From Colius striatus (lineage: Eukaryota > Chordata > Aves > Coliiformes > Coliidae), in the NCBI RefSeq assembly GCF_028858725.1, contig NC_084763.1:20124001-20188000 (forward strand): a stretch of DNA of 64,000 nucleotides, in the 5' to 3' direction. Below the pieces are notes generated by a model. It was given only the letters and a program-made list of their open reading frames with translations, did not search any database and was not told where the DNA came from. Below are positions 1 to 12,600 of this stretch, piece by piece (positions within the stretch are counted from its first letter, which is position 1; the number at the start of each line of letters is the position of its first letter). The translations under genes were made by a program, and so were the position numbers.

Positions 1-3000
1 GAAAATTCAAGAAGCAACCATAAAGAAGTTTTCAAACAAAGATGAATTGAATATTATATGAGGGAAGAAAGATTTTATCCTTCCCATGCAGCTGTCCAGA
101 CAAACGTTCAAGACTGTAAATTACTGACATAATATCATGCTTATTATTAATTGCCTTAAATTATTCCACAATGAAACACATCCAAAAAAAAAAAACCCTC
201 AAACTAAACAAAAGCCTTTGGAGAAATTTTGCTCAGGGTGGAAGCAGTGTTTCACAGAAGCTCACCACATAATGTTTACTACCAAGCCTAAAAACTAAAA
301 ACAGTGAGTAACTACACAAACTTTAGTGTCACACAATAATTAACAGCAAAGATGCAAACAAGCAGATGCATGAATCTCGGTAACAGTTCAGTTAAACTGC
401 CAAAAATAAATATCAACCCACCCACAGAAGAATAAAAAACAGCATGTTCAATGGCAGATTTTTCTCTGCCCTCAGTACTATTTCCTTACCAGATCTTTCT
501 GAAGTAGTTGTTAATTTTTATTGTTCAAATTATTCCAGAGACCTTTCTTAAACAACTAGTAGGGTAAGGGGTTTTTTTTGTTAATGTCTCTATAAAACAC
601 CAGCATCAGCATAAATATTAACCAAGGAGAAACACAACTCAAAAAGGTCCTCTTTAAAACTAAGCTTTCATTGTAGATGTTGACAGTGCAAGTATTTTGC
701 AGCGAATACGCAATGTGCATTCCTCAGTGGCTTAAATTGCTGAGTTGTTTCAAGTCTTCTACAGCGTTTTGTTCATTTGGTGCTTTCTTTGTCTATCTTC
801 AGCTTTTTCCTGTCTTTCTTCCTTTTACTTAATGTCACTCATCTGCTTTCCATTAGAAAATAAAGTATGACTTCACCTCCACAAAAACTTATTTAAGATC
901 AAAATAGTTTAGAGGAGAGGAAGGAAAAGAAGCATTTGAACTGGCACATCCAGTCCTTGGAGCCTTGTTTTCTGGGACATCTGCAAAGATTTGATAAGGA
1001 CAGTGGGGAAAGTTGGAGGACTTCTACCTTACTGAAGCCTTTAAAGTAACAGCTGTCATCTTTGCAGGCCAGGGGATCATGAACACTTCATCTTCATTGG
1101 TGGATTGTAATAAAATTGGATGAGTATAATACAATAAAACAGAGCATTTATATACTGTTGCCCACTCCCTGCCCTCCCTCCAAAAAAAAAAAACTCAAAA
1201 CCCCAAACAAACCACAGTGCAGAAAATATGTACATTTTGCAAGGTACAATACAATTTCAGGAATTTCTTACCACTTCAACTTTAGGTGGAGTGTTACAAC
1301 CTGAGAAATCTATCTAGTAGCTCTGGGCAGTGAAAACTCCAATTTGGGACAAACTAAAGCTACTATTTCCATTAAAATACTGAAAATAATGACAACAGGT
1401 AAAAAATGGACAGTAAAAAACAATACAACACACTTCAACACATATTGTTAGCATTTTTTATTTAAAAAGGAAGCACCTGAAACTTACGACATTGCCCATA
1501 TCAGCCCCTTTAAGTGGGTTTCAGGTGCCTAAATACTGATGAATAAAGAAAGAATGCTACAGTAACTTATGGATGGAAACATTCCTTCCCTTTTTGGATA
1601 GTGAAATTAGCACAGAAACATGCAAACTTCAAGCTAAATAATTGCAAAGTAAAAGACCCCAGTAGTTACAAAACTGAGTTTCAAAACAGCTGTTTTTCTG
1701 GGCTCTTCCAACTGAAAAACCACAGAGGTTGCCCTGTTTGGTAACTGAAATGTAAAGCAAACTCAACAAATTATATACACATGACATTACAGATTTTCCT
1801 TTTTATTTCCAGCAGGTGTAACTACTCTAGAAAGAATATTTTTTCTCACAACATAAAAGCCGTGTAAAATACACTACAAGCTTTTTTTCCCTGAAAGTCA
1901 TAATCTCAAATCAATACTTCTAAAAAAAGAACATTACACAAACCAACAAATATATTCACAAATTTAAAATACATATTTTTCCTACTCAAACATTCAGTAG
2001 CCAGCAATCAGACAGTTAGACATTTCTTGGAGAGCCATTCATACACATCAGGAAATGAGCTGACCCATTTATCTTTAACAGTACAAAAGAATCAGTTCAA
2101 TATTTAGCTTTAAGGACATGTTCTTCATTTATTGATCAATCCAAGTGTTTTATTTCCTGTATTTTCCAGTTGGACTTAAAGAACAGATGTAGGCTATCAT
2201 ATAAAGCTTTTTATTAATAATAGGGGACCAATTCCCACCTTGTAAAGTTAATGGTAGAGTTCTTGTTTAATGTAAAGGAAGATGGGCCCGTTAGACATTG
2301 TAAACAGATTCACCCCACTGTGGTAAGAAAGCCTCAGACATATGTCTCCTATATACTTCTACAGAAAACAACTTTATCACATTTCCAGATGAGTTTCAAG
2401 GAGTTGTACCTTCACTAATACAGAGTCCAATCATAACACAGACAAGTCTGTCTCATGAAAACTAGGAAAAAATATTCCATATTTCATTATAGAAACGGTG
2501 GTGTATATTTACCCTATGAACAATTTTTTTATGTGTAAAACTCTAGGACCAGAAGCAGGAAGAAGTGCCTTTACCAAGGGCCATCAGTTGGTCTGGAGCC
2601 TGGGACCCAGATTTTACTTCAGCCTCTGCCACTCGCTCACCTGCCATAGGTCCTTGACCGAGTCATCTCATCAGAACCCTTCTCACTCTCTGTCCATCTT
2701 GTTTAAGCACAAGGTCTCTCTTCCAGGAGGTATTATTCCCTGCTCCTTGAGCAAATGCCTTAGGCTACTGGGCTCTAATTCTTATTAAATGCATCCAGGC
2801 ATTACTGCAAAATACATATAATGAGAAACAACCAATTGTACAGAAAACTTAGTGTACTAAAATAGTACATATTTCAACTTGTTTATAAGAAAAACTCCCA
2901 GTGGGATTGCAGAGAGTTGTATTTTCACATACTGTAAACCAACCGGGCAAAAAAAAAAAAGCTGAGGAAACTTCCTCCTACATCTTCATTAAATATATTT

Positions 3001-3573
3001 ATGTGTGTAAGCCACACAGTGCTGCCTTTATATAAAAGTGCTGCAAGCTAGAGTGCCTAATGCTCAATTTCACACTGGACAAAACCAAAACGATGTATGC
3101 AGCCATTCACAGATGCACAGATATGGCAAGTGCCAAATGCAAACCCTCTTACACATACAGCACTACTGTGCATTTCCAGAAATCAGAAGAACTGTGCCAG
3201 CTCCTAATATATATCTTATTGTTTAGAAAGCACTTTCTACCCACACAAAAATTTGGGCATTTAAGAAGGTTTCTTTTACAGGAAAAAGAGAGAACTTGTT
3301 CTCTCCCTTCCATCCCAGTCTTTTTTTTAAAGGGGAAAAAAGTAAAGCAGAGCAGCTCAACAGGTAAAACTCTCCCATCCCAATTCTTTAGTAGGAAAAA
3401 GAAACAAACACCATGTTTCTCTAGCCTGGGCAGCAGCTCCCTAAACTTCACTCATTCTTCTCAGAACACATGCATGCTGGAGCTGTCTCTGCCAGCAGTC
3501 TTTGTCAGCATTTTCTGTGAAGAAAAGGGATTGCTGAAGAAGGGCCAGGAGGTACCTCTTGGGGACTGAGCAG

Positions 3574-3607
3574 CCTACCCTACAGCAGTACCTACCCTAC
3601 AGCAGTA
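3574..3607. repeat. 17-bp perfect tandem duplication
   Basis: The 17-mer CCTACCCTACAGCAGTA occurs at 3574-3590 and again directly at 3591-3607. It lies in KAT2B intron 1 and has no evident function; it looks like a slippage duplication. Confidence 0.8.
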
Positions 3608-4903
3608 CCTTACACCCTTTTCTGCTTAGCATTGCTGCTGTCACCTGGGAGACTCATGTTGCTGCCCATCATTGCTCATGAACACACACTTCCTGCCTGT
3701 GCTGAGGGTAAGTTCCTAACAAATTATGCATGCTGAATTTTGCAACAAATTCTACATGGCAGAAGGTAATCAGCACTGAGGATGTCATTACCTATTTTCT
3801 GCACTCCAATTTGTACAGCTAAGGGTAGATTTACACAAGATTCACATACGGCCACTACTGGAATGAACACAGGTGTCCTCATCAGAGGTGGTCTGTTTGC
3901 CTTTCTCTCACTCTTCCACACTCACACACAGAAATACAAAAGAAATTGAAGACAAGTTGAAACCCAAAGTAAGAAAAAGTTCAGTTACACTTTGCACCAC
4001 TACAGTTTCCTGCAAAATACTAATGTTACAAGACAAGCAGGGTCGTTTTGGAGCACCTGATAGGTGTTTGGGAAGAAAAACAACACATTCTTCCACCCTG
4101 CTCCTTTGTTCCCCCTTTATCCTACAGGAGAAGCCTCCTGATTAGTTTAACAAGGAGCTTCCCATCTGTCTACTTGCTTCTGTTTTGAGACCTGAAAGCA
4201 AGCTGCCTGTCACTGAATTAGTGAAGTGAAATAGCAAATGTAGGTTTTGCATTGTAATCAAAACATAGAGCAGCTGTGCTGAGATCCTGGCGGGAGGAAG
4301 AGGCCCTGGGGTGCTCCCAGCCATAGGTCCTGCTCCATCTATTGCTGGAGTGCCAACAGAGCAGGCACCCAGGACTTCTCTGGGAAGAGGTCCAGCAAGG
4401 ACATACCATCAGAGCACTGGCAATACGAGTTGTCACTACATTATACCCCACCACCAGAGCCCTGCAAGAGGGAAAGAAGGGCTAGCAGTAGGCCTCAGCC
4501 TCCTCCTCTCCCAAATGTCACTTGTCTCCCTTGCAGCAAAGCACCTGCATCAGAGCACATGTGAGGCTGGTGAGTCTCTGAAAAAGGCAGAAGGTTTGTG
4601 GAGACGAGGCTGCTTGTACTTGCTTCACAACACAGCTACCTCTGTGATGCAAAGCACCTCAGGAGAAGGCTTTTGCCCTCACAAAGATGATGTGGCAGTA
4701 CATCAAAAGAAGGAAAAAGCACCTATCAGGGAAAAAAAAGTAATTTATGCACACACATTCCCAACTGCCTCTGAAAATCTTACCCATCCCACAACCAGCT
4801 TCATTTAATAGCAAGTCTTGGTAACATAAAAATACGAGTGTGCAATAAAGTACATTGTTCTTCCTTTTAACTTATTGACACAAGGAATAATCTTGCAAAA
4901 TCC

Positions 4904-4929
4904 CAAGTATGCACCAAAGTGCATACTTG
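4904..4929. repeat. perfect 11-bp inverted repeat (hairpin)
   Basis: CAAGTATGCAC (4904-4914) and its exact reverse complement (4919-4929) are separated by a 4-base CAAA loop. It lies in KAT2B intron 1, outside any recognised repeat. Confidence 0.85.
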
Positions 4930-6043
4930 CCTGCACATTTGGAAACAGCTAAGAAACTGAAACGTGTGTGGCTTCCTTTATTTGCCCTCAAATGACAGCA
5001 TTGCACTATGCCTTCAGTATACAACTATATCCGACAGGACTGGACAGCCATACTATGATGCCTCTGTACTTTTACCTTCTGAACATTTAGTTTGGCCTTT
5101 CACTTAACTGTTGCCCTTTTGAGGCTCCAAAGTAAGGGAACAGAGAAACAAGACACACATTTCTCAGAAACATCTATTGTCAAGACTGAAAGCGTTACTA
5201 GTGGATTTGACATCAGCACTGCCAATCTGAACATGTCAGACTGCGCGCCCAGGAATTGCCCCCTCCCTCCCCCCGCACGCTGCGTGTGCACACGCACAGA
5301 CAATGGCAGCTGTCCCGCAGCGACAGCGCTGGCCAACGAACAGGCAAGTCCCGCTTCCCCTACCAAAAAGAATATTGCAGGTGCAGGGAAACTGCTTGTG
5401 CAGGGAAACCCTGGGCAGGTTTCCCAAATACGAGGAAAGCTCCGAGCAGGTACTGGAGAAGAGACAGCCAGTGGGGTGCTGGCAGGGCAGTCCGGGCACC
5501 GGGTTAGGCGGTAGGTGACCGACGGGGAAAGACTTTAAGACGAGAGGCCGCGCCCCTTCGCTTCTCTGCCAAAGCGGCTGGCGACCGTGCCAGCTCGGGG
5601 CAGCGGCTTTGCGGTGTCGACAGCTCCGCGCTGTCAGGCCGCCGCCGCGCCGCGCTCGCCGGGCAGCCCTCGCCCGGGGCAGGAAGGCCGCGGCCCCCCG
5701 GGCAGGCGGGTGTCCGCGCTCCCCGCCGCGCCTCTGCCCAGACAGACGAACACTAGGGACGGGCACCGCCGCTGCCGCCCGGCTCGAGGAGGGCGGCATG
5801 GACACGGCAGTTCCATCTCCGGCGCGCCCGGGGTCTGTTTTTGTGACCGGCTGCCGGAAAGCTGCGGAGGGAGCAAGATCTACCGGCACCGCCAGAGCCG
5901 CCACTTCCGCGCGTAGCGCCGGGCTGCAGCCGGGCCACCTCCCCCGCCCGGCACGGCCCTTCCCCACCACCGCCCTCCCCTCGCTCCCTCCCTCCCGTCA
6001 ATCCCCACCCTCCGTGGGCGGGTGGGCGCCCGCGGCCGGCTAC

Positions 6044-6271
6044 CTTACAAGCGGAGTAGACGCCCAGCTTCTCCAGCTTCTTGGCCCGCGGCGCGGCGCG
6101 TAGCTGCGCCTTCTTCCCCGCGGTGCGCGCCGAGCCGGGCCCCCCGGGGCTCTCGGCGGCGCTACGGGCCGGGCCTGCGGCGGCCACCCCGCCGGCGGCC
6201 GGCGAGCCCTGCTGTGGCCCGCCGCCGCCGCCGCCCGCCGCCCCGACCCCGGCGCCGCCCGGCTCCGCCAT
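6044..6271 (-). CDS. KAT2B: KAT2B (PCAF) coding exon 1, residues 1-76
   Basis: This is the first coding exon of lysine acetyltransferase 2B (PCAF), a nuclear histone and transcription-factor acetyltransferase found in SAGA/ATAC-type coactivator complexes. The start codon (complement of 6269-6271) opens a Gly/Ala/Pro-rich, low-complexity N-terminus (about residues 1-48). It is followed by a conserved basic segment, residues 53-76, including APRAKKLEKLGVYSACK, which I recognise as the block just before the PCAF homology domain. The exon ends at an AAG|GTAGCC donor (intron starts at 6043) after exactly 76 codons. The PCAF homology domain, GNAT acetyltransferase domain and bromodomain are encoded outside the window. 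GCN5/KAT2A has a related segment, but the N-terminus and the neighbours PP2D1 and RAB5A favour KAT2B. Confidence 0.93.
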
Positions 6272-6430
6272 GCCCGCGGCGCGGCGGCAGCCGCCCGTCC
6301 GGCCGGTGCGGAGCGGCGCGGTGCGCCCGTCTCTGGACCCTCCCCTTCGCCGCCGCCGCCGGCTGCTCCCGGGGGGGGGAGGCGGGAGGAGGGACCCGCC
6401 GCTCCGCGGGCGGCTCCTGCCCCGCCGGGC

Positions 6431-6444
6431 GGGGGGGGGGGGGG
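6431..6444. repeat. poly(G) tract in KAT2B promoter
   Basis: Fourteen consecutive G residues, with further G-runs at about 6371-6395 and 6427-6429, lie 160 bp upstream of the KAT2B start codon. Such tracts can form G-quadruplexes and are prone to length polymorphism and assembly error. Confidence 0.85.
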
Positions 6445-6699
6445 AGCGGCACCCGCCTCCCGCCGCCGCGCGCCCGCCTCCCTGCGCGGGGCCGCGCGAT
6501 GCCCTGCGCGCGCTCGGAGAGGGCGGCCCGCGCCTCCGGCCGCCCGCGGAGACGGTTGCCCTGGAAAGAGGCGGGGTGGCCGGTGCGTCCAGCGCCCGGA
6601 ACGGCCGTGCTCCCGCAGCCCGGCGGTACTGCCACAGCCTTCACTCCCTTTCGTCGTGCCACTATTTTGTTTGACTTAACCGTTGCATCTTCCCACTAC

Positions 6700-9600
6700 G
6701 CACTTTTCAGCCGCTTCCAAAGGAAGCGGATTTTCCCCTAGATGATATTTCATTCCATGTATAAATATATCGGGTTTAAATATAGGAAAATCCAAAAGCT
6801 CTGCTCACTTCCTCACATCACGGTTTAGGGTGTTTGTTTGTTTTGTTTGTTATCCAGGAACAGGTGTTGACAGCAGGTCAATTTATTGCTTTAAGGGGTT
6901 ACTTTTTAATTGAAAGCTAAAATTAAGTAAACGGTCCCGCCATAGGAACTACATTCTACAGAAACAAGTGCTTCAGTTTTGAGGTAATTACGCTCCGTTG
7001 CACATATGTAAAAAGAGTGGTTGAGCAGCAAGAAACCACAAATGGCAATTCTGTAGTACGGCACCACGGTTTAAAAGGTTGAGACTGATGCTGGGCGTCT
7101 GCGTGGGATCTACGGCTCTTTGATGTGTTAACCTGAAGCAGCAATATTAGTTTGGAAAGGCACCCGAGCATGTAACGAGCTCCTGCAGATACGGGGCCTT
7201 GCCACCTCGCACGGGGCAAGCGAAGATGACTCCGGACTCGTGCAAAGTTAGAAGTAGTATTTGGGGGATGCGGGAGTGAGAAAACATTTTCCCTGTGGTC
7301 TCTCTTTTCTCTCACCTTCTTAGCTCCTGAGCATATTTTAAAGCACAAGGTTATACGGCGAGTTGGCACGTTAATTAAATAATGGGTGAAGGAGGGGAGT
7401 GAAAAGGTGTGGTATTTCTATGAAAAACGGAGTCCAGGAGCCGCTCTCCAGCCTCGGCCGCGGATTTGGCTTTGGGCTTCCCAGCAGCTGTGACAGAGAC
7501 CCGTAAGATGGCTGCTGCCGGCCCCGGTGCTTTAAGACGGACTGTTAAGGTGGAAAAGCTGCTGCTCTCGCGGCAAATCAAAGCGGGACGGGGACACAAA
7601 ATAAATCCAAATTGTTATAAATTTCAGAGTGAATAATTTTTTGTTACTTTTTCTAGGTGTTTGCGTCGCGTTTCAATGGTAACAGCACCTCGGAACCTCT
7701 TTGCTTGCATTTTTTGTTATGTCAGTGGGGTTTCTACTTTCGGACTTGAAACTGTTACTGCTCAGTTTCACTTTCGGCTTTCCCACTGCTCTTCTTGGCT
7801 GGCATATGTTACAAGCAAAGATATTGGCTGTTATGGACATAGACTCCTAGTTATTCTGTGAACTACTGTAGCCTTTACATCCCTCATTATGGGGTTTGTT
7901 TGTTTGTTTTTTTCCTAAAGCACCAGCTTCTCCTTTAAACAGTAAGCTAATGATATTTAACCCAGCATTTAGTTTGCACGCCGGCATAGAAATGAACTAC
8001 AAGTTTCAGTTCTGTAGATACGTTTAGCATTTTCACACAGGTGACTAACTTCAGTGATGTGTATTTGGTCTTCGCAAAGTGTGCAACTGCACGAGTGAGT
8101 GTTCACAGGATCACGGCCAACCTTATTCTTCCACTATGCTCTTCCAAGTCCTTAAAAGCCTGGAAGGCTTTTACTTCTGTTCAAGTAAAATCAAAGATGA
8201 AAGTCCTTATGAAGCAGATACTGACTTGGGTTAAATGCCCAAATGTTTGTTTCCATTCCGTCGTGTGTTTATGAGGGTCTAGGGAGAAGAACACTGCTGC
8301 ATTGCATATGGTATGGTACCAGTTAATTCTTCTATTGCAAAAAATACTTTTATTGTAGTTCTTTCTTGAATCACCAAGGCCATGGATGTCCTACAATACT
8401 GTCTCTTTTTTTTTCCTCCTTTTTACCTTACTGCTTGCTAAATACCCAGAACAGTAAGTCTACCAGTCTGTGGCTATGGGATACAGTTACTATAGTAACA
8501 TTTATAAACACTAATTTAGCTGCACATGCAGAACTACTGGCTGCTGCTGCAGAGGAGCAGGTTAGAAAGAAATCACTAACTGCAAATAGGTAAGTCCCCC
8601 CTTTTTTAAAAAAACTTCTAGGTCCAATTGCTTTCATTCTAACTTTGAGCAAACATTGGTTAAAAAAAAAAAAAAGATAAAAGCTTTTCTGTCCTAAACT
8701 GCTCCAGTGACAGGTAAAATATTGCATTCACAATTTTGGCTAGACTAAGAAATGAGAAGATTATTTTCTGACTGGAATCATGGGACTCTAGTTTGGGTTG
8801 TGTTAACATGTGGTGGCTTCAGTGAATGTAATTTGGTTATGACAGGTGACATTACAATAGGAGGGAACAAAAAAAAAATGCTTTCACATATGAGTGTATA
8901 CGTATCATTCTCACTTGTGTACATCCAAGCTGGCTTTTTCTGTTGCCTGAACTTACAAACAAGTCTATATTCATTTTCTAGTTGTAGCAGACATATAACT
9001 CCCTTTGAGCACAACAGAATCACTGTGGTGCTTATTTTTCCACTGTCAAACATGCGCTGTGAAGACACTAAACTAGATTCAAACTCAAAGCATTGTCTGA
9101 AGAACCCTTGCCACATTTTTCAGTTTCTGTCCTTCGGGGCATGTCAATGAGTTTGCACAAGTCAAACTGACTCAAAGCACTGGTAGGGGCCATGGGAGCC
9201 CTGCTGCCAGCCTCCTGCCCACGCTGCTCAACTTGCAAGCTCAGGTGAGTAGCCCCATGACTTTGGGAAGACTACTCATCTTCATCAAATTTAGCAAGCC
9301 AGGAGCTAGATGAGACACCAGCGCCAGCTCCTGCAATTCTCAGGTCTCTGTAAGCCTCAAGGAGGAGCCTGCTCAGAGCTGATGCTCCCAGGAAACATCT
9401 TGTCTCTCACAGTTGTTCACTCTGAACACAGAGGCTTAACTGCAAGAGCAAGTGCGTTATTCCTGCAAAGCAGGCGGTTGTGTTCTTGAGTCACAAAAGA
9501 AGAAATGAAAATGTAGTCTGGGGTGTGCCTGACGCCTGGTTGTTACCTAGTTGTCATTTGAGCCTTTTAGGGCCTATCTTGTAAATTCAAGAATGACTCA

Positions 9601-12600
9601 ACTAATAGCCTAATGCTGAATGGTCCCAGGAGGGACCTTCCAGCCAGCTGCTGAGCATTGTGAGCCCACCTCTAGCCTTCATCCCCATCTCCTAGTCTAG
9701 TCTGAGCAAGTGTGCCCAGCTGAGCCCTCTCTCCCTCTCCTTTTGTTCAACATGGGACTTTCTTCCTGCTCTCCCACCTGTTTTTATTCTTGCCACTCAA
9801 TGCAAATGTGAAAAGTGGAGCTCTTCACCCTCCAGGGAGTTTCTCCTCCTATAAAATCTATTGTGTCCTTTTATTTAACACATTCCTTGTGAGTGAAGTG
9901 GCCTCTTGTCTGCCATGCATTCTGGACTGCTAGCAATATTTTATGAATCACTGGAAGTATTAACAGTACAAAAGTTTTGTTCATTATGCCTTCTTTAGCA
10001 TCTTGTCAGCTTCCCTTGGTGCTTACAAGTGACTTTAATAATGTGGGTGGCAGACCTTCCCACTAGGCCTTTTGTCAGGAACCTCACACCCAATTACCCA
10101 GTTTTTAAAGGAAAAGATGTGGGGAAAATGTTGAGAAAATGCAATTGCAACACTCATGTCTGTTTTACTAACACAAACCTCTTACTAGTGATGGAGCACT
10201 TAGCAGTTTTTATTCAATTCTTATGCAGAAGTTGCTCTTCTTGACTGCAGAGCTTTGGTTTAAGAGAAACCAAGTGAGAAAACTAAAGGCTGGGCTCATG
10301 CAGCACAGGACATCTACTTCCTTTGCCAGTATCATGTGAAGGATGTGCGCTAAGTCCAGAAGGTTCTTGTTAAAGTTATCTAGCCATCTAGTCACTACAT
10401 AGGGTTACATTGTGTTATTTCATGGTAGTGAGAGCTCTAGGTTGCCATGCACAGATGGAATGCACTATTCTCCCCTTTTCTTTCTTCTGCTTCCCCACAA
10501 GTTTGTTTCATTTGTATCTTTCTCCAACATCATTTTCTCTTCTTCCTGCTACATAATATGTGGCAGAGATGCTGTGGTTCTCTGGGACCCTGCTCTTAAC
10601 AGTTTTCCTAACCACCCATCCATGTGTAGGGCAGGCCCATTGGTGCTGGCAGCTTTACAGAACCCTGGGCAACTGGCATAGCCTCAGCTGGCCATGGAGG
10701 GAAGCAGCGTCCTTTCTGCTGCCTGCACCTGAATACCTGCTGACATGCGCCCTTGATACAATAGATTCAAGTAATAAAACCCTGCCTAGAAAATCCCTTT
10801 TATTTCTGCAAGGTGAAGTTACCCTGACCTAAGCACATCCAAGCATGCAAACTCCCTGCTGGAGTTTTCTCCCTATCTGTGTGGGAGAGCACCTGGAAAT
10901 CCTAAGAACTACGGACAAAACTGCAAGAACCTCCGCCAAAGCATAACTATTAAACAGCTTAAAACCCTTCACTAAGACCATTGCAGTATGTATGGCTGGA
11001 AAAAGCAGAGGAACCCCAGGAGCAGAGCAGTAACCTCAGATGTGGGTTTGTGGGGTGAGGGAGGCAGGGTGTCTCCAGGAAGAAAGCGCAGGAGGCACAG
11101 TTACGTTATCTTTGCCAATCTTCCACTTCTGCCACTGTTTCCTCCTCGTGCCTCATCCTCAATGCTGAGCACAGTGGGCTTTGCTGTCCCGAGTCGATGC
11201 TTCTCAGCATCTCTGCCCCAGACAGGCAATCAGAGAGTTACAAACTGCCACCTCTGCCTCAGCAAGACTGACCAAGAACAAATGCAAAATATCAGGAGCA
11301 TAGAAAGAAGTGGGTTTGATATTTATTTTGCTACTCCTATTTCTCAGTCTGATGCTTCCTCCCAGCTAAGTAGCTGGACTTCTGCTCAAGCAAACAGATA
11401 ATTCTCACCTAAGGTGACCTAATGATGAGGACTCTTCCCCTTTGCCAGATGACATAAAACCAGTTGGCCTGGAAGCCCAGGATTCCAGTTTTGGACAACA
11501 TTTAAGAAGATAAACAGAGAGGCTAATTATGGAATAAATTAAGATAATTATTTTAATTATCAATCACGTCCTTCTTTCTTGCCTATTATCAGGTCTAGGG
11601 GTGTGAGTGTTCCCAAGTCCTGCAGGCAGGCTCAGCCCCTGCCATGCTCCTGTGACTCACCAGGTTCCCTTTTATCTCTTCCCACACCTTTCATAACAAG
11701 ACTTCCTTAAGGCTGCATCCTCACTTCTGGGGAGACAGTAGGTAGAGTACTACACACACCTGACTTCACTCACTGAGGAGAAGATGTCTGGTTCCTTTGG
11801 CAGATGGTTTTGGAAACTGAGAGGTGTAAGGTACAGCTTCTGGGTTATCAGAGCTGTTTCTGTTTTCAGGTGAAAAGTTTTTCAGAGGTCTTATACACAT
11901 TTAATAAAGGCTACATACGGTTTTGCACAGAAGATGTAAGTTCTTTGCTGTTTTGACCAGAGGTGACCACCTAAACCAGACCTGGCAAGGTGTCCCCAGC
12001 TTGCCCGTCCCCTGGCTTGGTGTGTGCTACAGGACACTCACTGCACACCACAGTCAAGCTGCTCCATGGTAAATGCTACCACTCCCATTGGCCACCCCCC
12101 ATGGCTCTTTGGCAGAGGCCAATCCTGGCACTGCTGAGAGTCCCTGCCACAGTTTCTGCATGGAAGTATGGTGCATTCATGAACAATTTTCCAAGGGAGA
12201 TGCTGCTGCCAAACAGTGTGACAGGTGGAGGGGTCAGAAATCAGTCATGGGGAGAGTGGCACAGTGGAATGTGTGGAGGCAACAAAGCCACATCCTGGTA
12301 TCCCAGGCATAGGTGGGACAGAGAAAGAAGTGCTGGATGAGGCACAAGCAGAGGAAAGGCATGGCAAGAAATAAAGCAAGGAAATAAAAACACAGGCAAG
12401 GAAGCCATTGCTCATTCGGCAAGTATATGCAAGCTCATTCATGCAGCAGTGTGGCCTGCTTATACGTATTAGCTGATGATATTGTGATGAGCAGCTCAGG
12501 GATATGTGACCTCCATTTTACAACACATAAGGCAAAAGGCGGCCCGTCTCTGCCTCCTCCTGTCACCCGCAGGCAGGCAGGCAGGCATCTTCCCAGTGCT

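Larger units (their letters stand above)
1..6043 (-). other. KAT2B: KAT2B intron 1 (5' part)
   Basis: This AT-rich stretch follows the KAT2B exon 1 donor on the minus strand and runs off the window. I found no sequence resembling the next KAT2B exon (a Cys-rich segment after SACK) and no other conserved coding block. It holds A- and T-runs, a 17-bp tandem duplication (3574-3607) and a perfect hairpin (4904-4929). The open frames seen here (for example 3060-3569 and 4311-4808) look random: they overlap on opposite strands and have no recognisable domain. That intron 1 is long in other vertebrates is from memory. Confidence 0.75.
5550..6680. promoter_or_regulatory. KAT2B: CpG island / promoter of KAT2B
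   Basis: The region is visibly very rich in G+C and CpG compared with AT-rich flanks, and it surrounds the KAT2B start codon at 6271. The promoter and 5' UTR should lie at positions above 6271 because the gene is on the minus strand. It contains G-rich runs, including a 14-G homopolymer at 6431-6444. Open frames that cross the island on both strands, other than KAT2B exon 1, are by-products of G+C-rich sequence lacking stops. The exact transcription start cannot be read from sequence. Confidence 0.8.

Noticed and set aside
3060-4808. Frames of 165-169 codons in KAT2B intron 1
   Set aside because: They overlap minus-strand frames, have no recognisable motif and lie in intronic AT-rich sequence.
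6555-6567. GTTGCCCTGGAAA as an X-box near KAT2B
   Set aside because: Only the left half matches; the right half lacks YAAC.
5236-6741. Several 100-240 codon open frames on both strands around the KAT2B start
   Set aside because: They overlap each other in all frames, are Arg/Pro/Gly/Ala-rich and reflect a CpG island with few stop codons; only the 76-codon KAT2B exon has recognisable family sequence.
12480-12545. Possible ancient MIR-like sequence (CCTCCATTTTACAACACATA)
   Set aside because: The similarity is too short and weak to tell from chance without a repeat search.
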